Assembly (NCBI GenBank): GCA_021797225.1
Contig: JAKAAE010000004.1
Location: 1-31,339, forward strand
Direction: 5' to 3'
Origin: Thermoplasmata archaeon
Lineage (GTDB): Archaea > Thermoplasmatota > Thermoplasmata > Thermoplasmatales > Thermoplasmataceae
Length of the DNA: 31,339 bases
Numbering within the stretch: position 1 is the first letter of the stretch; every line of letters begins with the position of its first letter. Shown here piece after piece: positions 1-7,701 of the stretch. The notes beneath the pieces were generated by a model. It saw only the letters and a list, made by a program, of their open reading frames with translations. It made no database searches and was not told the origin of the DNA. The translations under genes were made by a program, and so were the position numbers.

Positions 1-168
1 GGATCAGGCAGTACAAGGCAGTTCAGGCAGAGACTTGGAAGAATTCTCAGGCCGTCGGAGGGAAAATCCAGTTATCTGTATGAACTTGTTTCAGCCGGTA
101 CCGCAGAGTACGGTACTTCAAGGAGGAGGAGAAAAGGTGTTCCCATCGGACTTAATGATAGCTCGTAA
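1..168 (+). CDS. xpb: XPB/Rad25-type DNA helicase, 3' end only
   Basis: This is the C-terminal 55 codons of a gene that begins before the window, in the frame starting at base 1 and stopping with TAA at 166-168. It contains [12 protein letters not shown], the superfamily 2 helicase motif VI as found in XPB, followed by [16 protein letters not shown] and a run of arginines, a typical archaeal XPB tail. XPB is a 3'-5' DNA helicase that works with the Bax1 nuclease, and the next gene is bax1, overlapping this one by 32 bases. The overlap and shared strand imply translational coupling. The family call rests on motif VI plus the partner gene, because the ATPase core lies outside the window. Confidence 0.88.
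   Translation, partial: GSGSTRQFRQRLGRILRPSEGKSSYLYELVSAGTAEYGTSRRRRKGVPIGLNDSS
121..129 (+). promoter_or_regulatory. Strong Shine-Dalgarno for bax1 inside xpb
   Basis: AGGAGGAGG lies 7 bases before the GTG at 137. In the xpb frame the same bases encode part of its terminal arginine run. The site decides the bax1 start at 137 rather than at an earlier in-frame codon. Confidence 0.8.
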
Positions 169-1444
169 AACCAAAAATGGTTTAATCTTCCCTGTTTTTA
201 TCTCTGACGAGAACAGTGATTACCTTGAAAAGGTCAGATCCATATTTATCAGGAACATTGGAAATAAAAGAGAAACGATTGTGAAGGATCTAAAGGATCT
301 AGAAGTCAATTCATCCAGTACAAAGACAGTTAGAGCACTATCCCTCCTTTTCTTCCGTAATTCTGTTTTTGAACCGCCGGTTAATGTGGATTCAATGGCC
401 CTCCGTGAGGATGTGTTCAGGGCAGCAAGAATACCTCCAGTATCCTCTGAGGAGAAACAGTCAATTCTCATGCCGGTCGAGGAAAAATACGGGCTTAACC
501 TGGATGAAATCATGAATGGTCTTTATGCAGATAAGGAAAGTGAGTTAATCCTTAAAGAGGTTTATAATGGAGATGCTATGGAATTATCCAGAAAATACAA
601 TCTTGAGCAGCTTGAAACAATCATGGGAAAGTGCAATTCACTTACCATTACATCATCTTCAAACTGGAGTTATCTCATCACATCCATCAAGAGGCTTGGC
701 CTGCTCTACAGTACCAATATTTCGGGTTCTGAATTGAAATCCATAGTGGTAACAGGCCCGCTGAATATCTTTGAAAATCCTGATCGTTACGCGAGCCGGT
801 TTGCACAGCTGATGCATAGAATAAGCGGACTGGATCATTGGAGCATTGAGGGCGATATAAAGGTAAAGGACAAGTTCGAAAAAACCGTGAAGGTATATAA
901 ACTGAACTTAAGTGATGCAGTATCATATTATTTACCTCAAAATGTTCATAAGGAAGATGATTCATATGATTTTGTTCGAAGGGCTGAACCACTGATAGTT
1001 GAAGGCGAAGTTTATTTCCCCGATTATGTAATTAAAGTAGTTGATAGGGACATTTACATAAATATAACATCTAAATACCGCTCCAAAGAGGATGAGGAGA
1101 TTAAGAAAAAATTGAAGGGAAAAGCTGACTGGGAAAATATATACGTTCTGGATCAGAAAGATAAAAAGGTAAAGGATGGAATAATTTTTTATGGCGATAT
1201 AAATTTCCACTCATTAAGGTCTATACTGGAAGAAAAGTATTCAGGGAAAAAGCAGTTAAATTCAGAGCTTGATGATAGTTCAATCAATTCTATTAAAAAA
1301 GAGCTGGCAAACCTGTACCCGGATACTGAAAGGATGTTTGCATATATTGAAAGCCAGGGCCTGGTTCCTGAAAGGGTACTGCCTGCCATGGGATATAAGT
1401 TAAAATGGCGCGGCCTTGATATAGTAGTCACGAAGAAGGATTAG
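137..1444 (+). CDS. bax1: Bax1 nuclease (DUF790), XPB partner
   Basis: This is a 435-residue DUF790 family protein. Bax1 is known as an archaeal structure-specific nuclease that binds XPB and cuts DNA near bubbles and branches. The opening [20 protein letters not shown] is characteristic of the family. The C-terminal half has the predicted nuclease core, with [18 protein letters not shown] at about residues 294-311. I chose GTG 137 because it puts FPSDL at the N terminus and has a perfect ribosome site; the upstream in-frame stretch reads the xpb tail out of frame. It overlaps xpb by 32 bases and meets the following minus-strand gene tail to tail. In relatives I recall an acidic residue in the strand after the PD-like motif; here the position looks like Asn, so catalytic integrity deserves checking. 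Confidence 0.88.
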   Translation: MFPSDLMIARKTKNGLIFPVFISDENSDYLEKVRSIFIRNIGNKRETIVKDLKDLEVNSSSTKTVRALSLLFFRNSVFEPPVNVDSMALREDVFRAARIPPVSSEEKQSILMPVEEKYGLNLDEIMNGLYADKESELILKEVYNGDAMELSRKYNLEQLETIMGKCNSLTITSSSNWSYLITSIKRLGLLYSTNISGSELKSIVVTGPLNIFENPDRYASRFAQLMHRISGLDHWSIEGDIKVKDKFEKTVKVYKLNLSDAVSYYLPQNVHKEDDSYDFVRRAEPLIVEGEVYFPDYVIKVVDRDIYINITSKYRSKEDEEIKKKLKGKADWENIYVLDQKDKKVKDGIIFYGDINFHSLRSILEEKYSGKKQLNSELDDSSINSIKKELANLYPDTERMFAYIESQGLVPERVLPAMGYKLKWRGLDIVVTKKD

Positions 1445-1815
1445 AAATAATTCCAGAATTTGTCCTGCCAGAGATCATATTCTTCTGTAAGTTCCTTTAT
1501 TTCAACCTTCTGGAAATTATCCTTCCTTGATGCTGAATCATATTCTGCCATAAGTGCATTATAATCTGTTTTACTCAGTTCATCAAATTTATTTTTAACT
1601 CTTTTCTTATTTTCCGGATGGAGGTCGCTGAGTTTTTCTCCCCTGTACAGCACCCTGTAGTACTTATCCTTGTCCAGTGTTACGTGGAAAACTCTCCATG
1701 TAATATCCATTTTCTCATCCTGCTTGAAGTAATTTCCGGTTAAGTTTGCAAGCGCCAGAACAACATTTTCCTCTTTATCATTATTAAGCTGAAATGCTAT
1801 TTCCACTCCATTCAT
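1441..1815 (-). CDS. Hypothetical protein, 124 residues
   Basis: I do not recognise this family. The protein is soluble and highly charged, with no signal peptide or membrane segment. It has a compact N-terminal half (GVEIAFQLNNDKEENVVLAL) and a lysine- and glutamate-rich, probably helical C terminus ending in DKFWNYF. An in-frame TTG exists two codons upstream at 1821, but the ATG at 1815 fits better: a TATA-like TTATACTA lies at about 1833-1842, suggesting a leaderless mRNA. Its stop overlaps the bax1 stop by three bases in convergent orientation. The intact reading frame and promoter-like sequence argue that it is a real gene. Confidence 0.65.
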   Translation of the reverse strand: MNGVEIAFQLNNDKEENVVLALANLTGNYFKQDEKMDITWRVFHVTLDKDKYYRVLYRGEKLSDLHPENKKRVKNKFDELSKTDYNALMAEYDSASRKDNFQKVEIKELTEEYDLWQDKFWNYF

Positions 1816-1935
1816 CTTCAAATATGGGCTGTTAGTATAATTAATTTATGGAAAAATATAATTTTCTTTCCATCATATATGATAGCCGGAATAAATCCTT
1901 CTGATGTCAGTAGGTTACGATTTCTGTTAACCATG

Positions 1936-2285
1936 TTAACAAACACCTTTGGAAATGTTCATCTTTTTAATGCTTAAACTTCGTGGGTCTAACCAGATAT
2001 CCTCGAGCCCGTTCACAAATGCTTCATGGATTACTTTTTTTATTATACTGTAAGAAGCCTGCAGATCGGCATTTATAAGAGTTCCATGTGCTGATCTGAA
2101 AATCCCTCTTTTTATCCTCTTTCCAGTATATGTTTTATGTTTATTTATCTACTCACTGTCAATGAAAGAACATTTAGATGTGTATCTCTTTTCCTGCTTA
2201 ACTACATTTATTCCGTATTCTTTATATTTGTAGTATAGCCGATTGCTTCCATCCTTCATTGTGGCCTATGGTGCTTCCAGCTTAA
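1936..2285 (-). pseudogene. tnpB: Decayed IS200/IS605-type tnpB C terminus
   Basis: Minus-strand translation gives pieces of an archaeal TnpB. GHNEGWKQS (about 2240-2266) is followed after a frameshift by YKYKEYGINVVKQEKRYTSK and CSFIDSE, then an in-frame TAG at 2149-2151. The frame continues as INKHKTYTGKRIKRGIFRSA, HGTLINADLQASYSIIKK and DPRSLSI to TAA at 1936-1938. About 25 codons normally found between the WKQ and YK parts are missing, so the copy carries an internal deletion, a frameshift and a nonsense codon. Only the last quarter of the protein remains. I see no terminal hairpins or tnpA. TnpB is the RNA-guided nuclease encoded by these elements; this copy cannot be functional. It occupies most of the gap at 1822-2290. 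Confidence 0.85.
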
Positions 2286-2290
2286 TAAGG

Positions 2291-3643
2291 TTAAATGAAC
2301 CCATTTTCCATGTCTTTGTAATTCTTGATATTTGAATTGGCAAACTTCAGATCAAATTTCTCAGGGTCGTACTCCCCGAGCCATTCAACAGTAGCCTCAT
2401 GATTGGGGTCATCTGGATTACCGGCTTTTCTAAGAACATCATAATAACCGAAAATTCCTCCGCAATCTTCTGGCGGGCAGTTTCTTTTACCACCGGTACA
2501 GGCAGGAAGTTTTAAACTTGAATCAAGCGGAAGTATTTTCTCTACAGAAATTGTGTGTTCCCACCCGTCTCCAAAATCATATGTATATTCAAACTTGTCT
2601 CTCTCATGCAGATTAAGATCTTCTATAGTGACCTTAGTTGAGTCAATTTCATCTGGATCGGATTCCCACTCATCACTTGGTTTTGTATAATAAGCCAATC
2701 CATCAAAGAACTCATAAAGATGATAGTTGTCCCAGCCAAAAGCAGACTGAATCATAAGATGCAAATCATGAAGTTTTGTATCGGACCTTACCAAAAGCTT
2801 TCTCCATATGGGTGGGCTTATGCCTTTTATGCGCACTCTCAACTGCATTACAGTATGTACTTTATTTTTATTGCTTTTCTTAATTATATGTTGAGGTTTT
2901 TTATTACCTTCCTCGGTAGAAAAAATCTCCGTCAGAAATTTTTTAAGTATATCACCAGGTGGTGAAGTACTTATAAATGCATAGAATAGATCTCCCCTGA
3001 ATTCATTTCCGTATTCCACCTCAATATATTTTTCCCTGAATTTTATCATGCAAATTTGTATCGCGACCTTAATTGGATCCTCAGTATAACAGAATACCTC
3101 CAATGGTAACGTATTATTTTTCAGGTCTACATCTGCCGGAATTAGAACCAGTTTTATACCATTTACTTTTTTGGTAATTTCATGCTCCTTAAGTGTCTCA
3201 AGCATGGTCGCCAGTTTCATGGAGCTAAAGGCATCCAGTGTTTCCGATATTACAGGACTATTCTGATCATCATCTGTAAAATCGCCACTTTTTTGTATAT
3301 CTACGGGCAGGCTATCAATTTTATTTTCCAGCAATCTTGCCTTTCTTCCCTCTCTTGTATTGCTTTTAAGGATAAATCCATTAAGTATTTTCTGGAATTT
3401 ATAAGCTTTATAGAGTTCAGCATCCATATCATAAATTCTTCTTGATCCATTCTTTTCCTTATTTGCATCTATAAATGTTCGCAGGTCAGCGGATATGTTT
3501 TCATGATTTCTTTCATATCTTGTTAATCCTGTTTCTGGATCTGGAAGTAAAATATTGAAGTAAATTCTCCCAATCTGCACTGCCCGCTCTATTTTATTAA
3601 TCTCGTAAAATTCCTTGTCCGGCATAATTAATTTTAAACTCAT
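2291..3643 (-). CDS. PRiA4b ORF-3-like domain protein
   Basis: This 450-residue protein has a C-terminal PRiA4_ORF3 (PF07929) domain at about residues 262-440. The marks are MQLRVRIKGISPPIWRKLLV, LHDLHLMIQSAFGWDNYHLY, YDFGDGWEH, CTGGKRNCPPEDCGG and GYYDVLRKAGNPDDPNHEA. The biochemical function of this widespread domain is not established. The N-terminal 260 residues are unfamiliar to me, highly charged, and have no membrane segment. The ATG at 3643 is preceded by an AAGGTGAT ribosome site at about 3651-3658. The domain is often met on plasmids and beside mobile elements, and a tnpB remnant lies directly downstream, so horizontal arrival is plausible but unproven. The four cysteines near the C terminus might bind a metal (inference). 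Confidence 0.82.
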   Translation of the reverse strand: MSLKLIMPDKEFYEINKIERAVQIGRIYFNILLPDPETGLTRYERNHENISADLRTFIDANKEKNGSRRIYDMDAELYKAYKFQKILNGFILKSNTREGRKARLLENKIDSLPVDIQKSGDFTDDDQNSPVISETLDAFSSMKLATMLETLKEHEITKKVNGIKLVLIPADVDLKNNTLPLEVFCYTEDPIKVAIQICMIKFREKYIEVEYGNEFRGDLFYAFISTSPPGDILKKFLTEIFSTEEGNKKPQHIIKKSNKNKVHTVMQLRVRIKGISPPIWRKLLVRSDTKLHDLHLMIQSAFGWDNYHLYEFFDGLAYYTKPSDEWESDPDEIDSTKVTIEDLNLHERDKFEYTYDFGDGWEHTISVEKILPLDSSLKLPACTGGKRNCPPEDCGGIFGYYDVLRKAGNPDDPNHEATVEWLGEYDPEKFDLKFANSNIKNYKDMENGFI

Positions 3644-3710
3644 TCAGATATCACCTTCAATGTTAATTATATTCTCTGGTATGTATTTATTACACGCATA
3701 CTCAAATAAT

Positions 3711-4166
3711 TTATGATTTTTTAATTACCCTGTCTCTTATTATATACCACGTTCCAAGTGCCATAACACCCAGTTTTCCTTCCGCATCGTAGAATTTAAT
3801 TTCAACAATAACTGCTGTTCTTCCGGCCTTTACAACTTTTCCCTCTATCCTGAACGGACCCTTTGCCATGGGCGCAAGGAAGTTAATTTTTACTTCCTGT
3901 GTGACCTGATCAATACCATCGTTAACCGTCATTGTAGTGATGCCACCTGCATAATCAACTGCACTCATTATCATGCCCCCGTGCAGAACCTTTCCGGCCC
4001 TTGTAATTTTCTCATCATAGGGTAATTCCATCTGACAGAATCCATTTTCTATACCTGTAATTTTTAGCCCCATATAATCAAATAAACTTTCGCTCTCTTT
4101 AAAAGTTCTGTTCATCTTATCCAGATCATCTGAAAGTCCCATAATTTGTTCAATCCGGCTTGTCAT
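3711..4166 (-). CDS. PaaI-type hotdog-fold thioesterase
   Basis: This 151-residue protein matches the PaaI/4HBT hotdog thioesterase family. The signature LHGGMIMSAVDYAGG is at residues 61-75, followed by TQEVKINFLAPMAKGPFRIEG, the strand pair that packs the acyl-CoA pocket. Enzymes of this kind hydrolyse acyl-CoA thioesters in the cytoplasm; the exact acyl substrate cannot be read from sequence. An N-terminal helix of about 30 residues precedes the core. The ATG at 4166 has a TTATAATTT promoter-like box about 27-35 bases upstream on the minus strand. It stands alone, with the PRiA4b-like gene following after a 67-base gap. Family assignment is firm; substrate is unknown. Confidence 0.85.
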   Translation of the reverse strand: MTSRIEQIMGLSDDLDKMNRTFKESESLFDYMGLKITGIENGFCQMELPYDEKITRAGKVLHGGMIMSAVDYAGGITTMTVNDGIDQVTQEVKINFLAPMAKGPFRIEGKVVKAGRTAVIVEIKFYDAEGKLGVMALGTWYIIRDRVIKKS

Positions 4167-4280
4167 GTGCCCTTATCCATTTTTTGTTAATAAATTATAA
4201 GGTAGGTATTCATTTAAAATGAACAGCTTATGATATCTGCAGGAATAGTTAATGATTTATCCAATTTTAAATAAATTATA

Positions 4281-4320
4281 TTAGACTAAGTCAACTTAGT
4301 CTAATTGAGATTAGATAAGT
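4281..4320. promoter_or_regulatory. Palindromic operator array before ATPase gene
   Basis: TTAGACTAAGT (4281-4291), a CA spacer and ACTTAGTCTAA (4294-4304) form a perfect 24-base palindrome. A third half-site, TTAGATAAGT (4311-4320), repeats the first in direct orientation exactly 30 bases on. The array sits just upstream of a TATA-like ATTTATTTT at 4321-4329, which is about 24 bases before the ATG at 4348. Placement next to the core promoter suggests a transcription factor site. Confidence 0.6.
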
Positions 4321-4347
4321 ATTTATTTTAGAAGTTAATATATATCT

Positions 4348-5766
4348 ATGTTCGTAGATCGGGATTATGAACTGGAATATTTAAAAAGTCAATATGATAC
4401 CAAAGAAGGTAATTTTATAATCATATATGGTCGGCGCAGAATAGGAAAAACCTATCTTATCAATGAGTTTTGCAAAAATAAACCAGCTGCCTATTTTCTC
4501 AGCACACAGGAGAATAGTAGAGAATTAATAAGAGCTTTTTCAATAAAAGTGTCTACACTTTTCAATGATAGAATAGTCTCCGAGAATCCCTTCACATCCT
4601 GGTCTTCTGTGTTTGAATACCTTGCCGAGAAGACCGAGAGATTAACAGAAAAAATAATAATAATTATAGATGAGATAACATATATAATAATGTCTGATAA
4701 ATCATTTCTCTCAATTTTCCAGAAATATTATGATTTATATTTAAAAAAAAGAAATATGATGTTCATATTAAGTGGTTCACTGATAAATATTGTTTATAAT
4801 GATCTGCTCGGCTATTCATCCCCTCTTTATGGTAGAAGAACCGGCAATTTAAAACTTGATGAATTCCACTTCTGTGATACCTATAAATATTTCAACTATC
4901 CAGATTTTAAAAAAACTATAGAAATTTATGCATTAGTGGGAGGTATACCATATTATCTTTCCTTAATTGACCCTGATAAGGATTATTTTGCCCAATATCT
5001 GTCAAAAGGTAACATCTTCTATAACGATGCAGAATTTATACTCAGAGAAGAATTATCAAACCCAGAAAGATATTTTACAATTCTAAAATTGATCGCCTCT
5101 GGAAAAACTGGCGTCTCCGATATAGCAGATTCAATGGGTTATAAAACTAATGAATTATCTCCATATATAGATAAATTAATGTCGCTCGATATAATAAAAA
5201 AGGAATATCCCGTATATAATAAGAAACGAAATAATGGGTTATATAAAATAAAAAGTAACTATTTTTATTTCTATTTCAAATATATATTTGAAAATAAGGA
5301 GTACATAGACGGAGAGAACGTAAGAATTTTAAGAAATATAATTAATAAAAATTTCAAGGAGTATACATCAAAAATATTCGAAGATATATGCACCGAATTC
5401 CTGGTAAAATACTCACAAAACATTCTAAATGCTGATATAGTAAAAATAGGCAAATGGTGGGGAAAAAATGGGAAAACAGGAAATGAGTATGTTATCGACG
5501 AAATAGATATGCTTGGAGAGGATTCTATTGGTAGACATTTTTTCGGAGAGGTTAAATATAGAAATAGAAAAGCCAATATCGGGGTTCTTGAGAATTTAAA
5601 GGGAAAATCAACCAGTTTTGATTTTGGGCGCAAAATTTTTATTATATTTTCGGAAGCAGGATTCGAACCAGATTTGGTAGAGTTATCGAAAATAGAGAAA
5701 AACGTAATACTGATTGATGGGAATACAATGGAAGAAATAATAAGAACGAAAACTGTACTTTTATAA
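4348..5766 (+). CDS. Archaeal AAA ATPase with DUF234 nuclease-like domain
   Basis: This 472-residue protein is an archaeal ATPase (PF01637) with a C-terminal DUF234 domain. Walker A GRRRIGKT is at residues 28-35 and Walker B IIIIIDE at 103-109. A winged-helix-like segment follows (about 240-300), then a C-terminal region with EIDMLG at 385-390 and EVK at 401-403, the acidic and ExK spacing of PD-(D/E)XK nuclease folds. Members are abundant, often strain-variable, and mostly of unknown role; defence or mobile-element links have been suggested. The gene is more A+T-rich than its neighbours and stands alone. It is preceded by a striking palindromic site array. The start at 4348 is the first codon of MFVDRDYELEYL, the usual family opening, and fits a leaderless promoter. 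Confidence 0.88.
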   Translation: MFVDRDYELEYLKSQYDTKEGNFIIIYGRRRIGKTYLINEFCKNKPAAYFLSTQENSRELIRAFSIKVSTLFNDRIVSENPFTSWSSVFEYLAEKTERLTEKIIIIIDEITYIIMSDKSFLSIFQKYYDLYLKKRNMMFILSGSLINIVYNDLLGYSSPLYGRRTGNLKLDEFHFCDTYKYFNYPDFKKTIEIYALVGGIPYYLSLIDPDKDYFAQYLSKGNIFYNDAEFILREELSNPERYFTILKLIASGKTGVSDIADSMGYKTNELSPYIDKLMSLDIIKKEYPVYNKKRNNGLYKIKSNYFYFYFKYIFENKEYIDGENVRILRNIINKNFKEYTSKIFEDICTEFLVKYSQNILNADIVKIGKWWGKNGKTGNEYVIDEIDMLGEDSIGRHFFGEVKYRNRKANIGVLENLKGKSTSFDFGRKIFIIFSEAGFEPDLVELSKIEKNVILIDGNTMEEIIRTKTVLL

Positions 5767-5887
5767 ATATCTATTATTTTGGAATAAAAAAATTTAAGGC
5801 AATATACGATTGGTAGAGATAGAACACGGGTATGAATGACAAACACTGCAACATTACTTTTATAATATCTATATGATAAGAATATTT

Positions 5888-5911
5888 ATAAAGAAATTTA
5901 CATTTCTTTAT
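5888..5911. promoter_or_regulatory. Palindrome over the ferritin-like gene promoter
   Basis: ATAAAGAAAT (5888-5897), a TTAC spacer and ATTTCTTTAT (5902-5911) form a perfect 24-base inverted repeat. It begins inside the TATA-like TTTATAAA (5885-5892) and ends two bases before the ATG at 5914. A protein bound here would cover the transcription start, the classic position for an archaeal repressor. Confidence 0.6.
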
Positions 5912-5913
5912 TT

Positions 5914-6198
5914 ATGCCAATGTATGAAACAGAAAACAGTTTAGATGGGAAGACAAAGGATATGTCAAGGGCCAGGCAGTCATTAATAGAGGAAATGCAG
6001 GCAATAATGTTCTATGATGAGAGACTGGATGCTACAAAGGATTCTGTATTGAAGGATGTAATAAGGCACAACAGGGATGATGAGAAGGAGCATTTCTCAC
6101 TTCTGCTTGAATATCTGAGAAGAAACGATCCTGAGCTTGACAGGGAATTAAAAGAAATACTATTCTCCAAAAAGGAATTAAAAGAATTGGGCGATTAG
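5914..6198 (+). CDS. Encapsulated-ferritin-like (EncFtn) ferroxidase
   Basis: This 94-residue protein matches the encapsulated ferritin family, two-helix proteins that dimerise to build an iron-oxidising centre. LIEEMQAIMFYDERLDA (24-40) and HNRDDEKEHFSLLLEYLRR (52-70) align with the family helices. E27, E57 and H60 keep the spacing of the known iron ligands E32, E62 and H65 of the Rhodospirillum rubrum protein; the nearby Trp is Phe here. DPELDRELKEILF is also typical. No encapsulin shell gene is in the window, and the C terminus (KKELKELGD) does not look like an encapsulin docking peptide. The start at 5914 fits a leaderless promoter. Role: probably iron oxidation or detoxification in the cytoplasm. 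Confidence 0.85.
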   Translation: MPMYETENSLDGKTKDMSRARQSLIEEMQAIMFYDERLDATKDSVLKDVIRHNRDDEKEHFSLLLEYLRRNDPELDRELKEILFSKKELKELGD

Positions 6199-6246
6199 AT
6201 ATTTTAAGGTAACCTATTTATTTTCTATTCGCATAGACGTTTGATT

Positions 6247-6747
6247 ATGTATCAAAATAAAATTTCCGGATCAATCGTTATTATAGATGGCAGCAATGTA
6301 GCAATGTACGGCATGAGTAAATCCGGAAAGAAAAAGGCTAAACTAGAAAATATTTTAACTGTAATCAATAAACTTAGGGAATATAAAGCATCCGAAATAA
6401 TAACAATTTGCGATGCCAATATAAGGTATACCGTGGATGACAAGCAAAAACTTGATAGTATGATTGAAGATAAATCAGTAATTCTAGCGCCTTCAGGTAT
6501 CCGTGCAGATTTATTTATACTGGATTATGCAAGAGAAAAAAACTGTCTCATAGTTTCCAATGATAAATTCAGGGATTACAGAAATGTCAAATGGATCAAT
6601 GACAATATAGACAATATAACTCTTGGATTTATTTTTGTGGGAAAAGATGTTCTGCTGGAACCTGTAAACCATAAACAGGTGGCTCTCAATGAGGAATCAA
6701 CGAATAAAACCAAAAAATGGTGGCATTTTTTCAATAAAAAACAATAA
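6247..6747 (+). CDS. NYN/Zc3h12a-type PIN-like ribonuclease
   Basis: This 166-residue protein has a PIN-like NYN fold of the Zc3h12a ribonuclease type. SIVIIDGSNVAMYG supplies the first Asp and Asn (D14, N17). D57 lies in ITICDANIRY, and ADLFILDYAREKNCLIVSND (88-107) and FRDY supply the remaining acidic cluster expected to bind magnesium. Such domains cut single-stranded or structured RNA. A lysine-rich tail ending KKWWHFFNKKQ may aid RNA or surface binding (inference). A TTG exists two codons upstream at 6241, but the ATG at 6247 lies at the right distance from a TATA-like CTATTTATTTT at about 6213-6223. It follows the ferritin-like gene on the same strand but seems to have its own promoter. 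The RNA target is unknown. Confidence 0.8.
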   Translation: MYQNKISGSIVIIDGSNVAMYGMSKSGKKKAKLENILTVINKLREYKASEIITICDANIRYTVDDKQKLDSMIEDKSVILAPSGIRADLFILDYAREKNCLIVSNDKFRDYRNVKWINDNIDNITLGFIFVGKDVLLEPVNHKQVALNEESTNKTKKWWHFFNKKQ

Positions 6748-6856
6748 ATCAACAAATACAATTTAAATAATGAAATTCAGCATAATTATATATAGATTAT
6801 TTTAATATCGTTTTGGAGATAACCTCGTGAATATAGAATAAACACTATAAAAATAA

Positions 6857-6904
6857 CCATTATGATCGGGGGTATTTTCACCATAAAGGGGTGAATCATA
6901 ATGG
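6857..6904 (+). promoter_or_regulatory. RNA stem burying the SD and start of the ABC operon
   Basis: CCATTATGAT (6857-6866) is perfectly complementary to ATCATAATGG (6895-6904), which contains the ATG at 6901. Inside it TTCACC (6877-6882) pairs with GGTGAA (6890-6895), burying the GGGGTGA ribosome site (the two stems share one base). A ten-codon upstream ORF (MIGGIFTIKG) starts in the left arm at 6862 and stops at 6892-6894. A TATA-like box at about 6787-6794 predicts a leader of about 85 bases, unlike the leaderless neighbours. Confidence 0.6.
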
Positions 6905-7692
6905 AAGTAGAAATTAAAAATGAAAATATATCAAGTTCGGTCCTTGAGGGGGATGGAATTTATTTTTCATATGATAACGGCTATGATGTATTTGAAAATA
7001 TTAATATTAGAGCCGATACAGGAAAATTTGTTGCAATAATAGGGCCATCCGGAATAGGCAAATCAACACTTCTCAGGATACTTGGTGGTTTTTTGAAGCC
7101 CGATAAGGGGATAGTTAAAGTGATGGGAAAAATTCTCCACGAGCCTATACCGGAAGTTGCTCTCATACATCAATCCATAGTTACATTTCCATGGATGGAT
7201 GCCCAGGAAAATGTTATGCTATCGATGAAGACAAAGAACATGTCCAGGGATGAAATGGAAACCAAGGCGAAGGAATCGTTATCAAGAGTTGGGCTTGATG
7301 GTTTTGAGGATCTTTATCCCAAGGAAATGAGCGGTGGGATGAGACAGAGAGTTGCAATTGCAAGAGCCTTTGCCGCGGATCCTTATGTCTTTTTAATGGA
7401 TGAGCCATTTGCCCATCTGGATGAATTAACAGCCGAGGGGCTCAGGCAGGATATATATAATATTTTGTTCAGCGGGGAAACTCCATTAAAATCAGTTATC
7501 ATGGTCTCACACAATCTTACCGAGGTGCTTGAGCTTGCAGATGAGATATATATACTGAACAACATACCTGCAACGGTTGTAGGAAAGGTAGAAGTTACAA
7601 TGCCCAGGCCACGAAATCCCAGAAGCGATAATTTTAATGCAAATTTAGATATGCTTTACAGTTATCTGACTCCGCCGAGGAAAAAGAAATGA
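6901..7692 (+). CDS. ABC transporter ATPase, nitrate/taurine type
   Basis: This 263-residue protein is an ABC importer ATPase of the SsuB/TauB (nitrate/sulfonate/taurine) type. Walker A GPSGIGKS is at 48-55, the Q-loop Gln at 91, the signature SGGMRQR at 144-150, Walker B VFLMDEP at 163-169 and the H-loop His at 204. It powers uptake through the permease encoded immediately downstream, whose ribosome site overlaps this gene's stop codon. No substrate-binding protein gene lies nearby, so the cargo cannot be assigned. The ATG and GGGGTGA site are enclosed in a predicted stem, suggesting translational control of the operon. The chain ends PPRKKK without the extra C-terminal domain some relatives carry; that domain may be the separate gene at 9411. 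Confidence 0.9.
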   Translation: MEVEIKNENISSSVLEGDGIYFSYDNGYDVFENINIRADTGKFVAIIGPSGIGKSTLLRILGGFLKPDKGIVKVMGKILHEPIPEVALIHQSIVTFPWMDAQENVMLSMKTKNMSRDEMETKAKESLSRVGLDGFEDLYPKEMSGGMRQRVAIARAFAADPYVFLMDEPFAHLDELTAEGLRQDIYNILFSGETPLKSVIMVSHNLTEVLELADEIYILNNIPATVVGKVEVTMPRPRNPRSDNFNANLDMLYSYLTPPRKKK

Positions 7693-7701
7693 GGTGTGGT
7701 T

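Noticed and set aside
35..136. In-frame upstream extension of bax1 from an early start codon
   Set aside because: These bases encode the XPB C terminus in another frame, and the strong ribosome site points to GTG 137.
1822..2290. Functional TnpB with guide RNA
   Set aside because: Only a C-terminal fragment remains, with a deletion, a frameshift and a stop codon; no right-end guide RNA or tnpA is seen.
5757..5875. Imperfect repeat ACTTTTATAA with TATCTAT flanking about 100 bases
   Set aside because: It is short and A+T-rich; chance similarity is likely and nothing recognisable lies between the copies.
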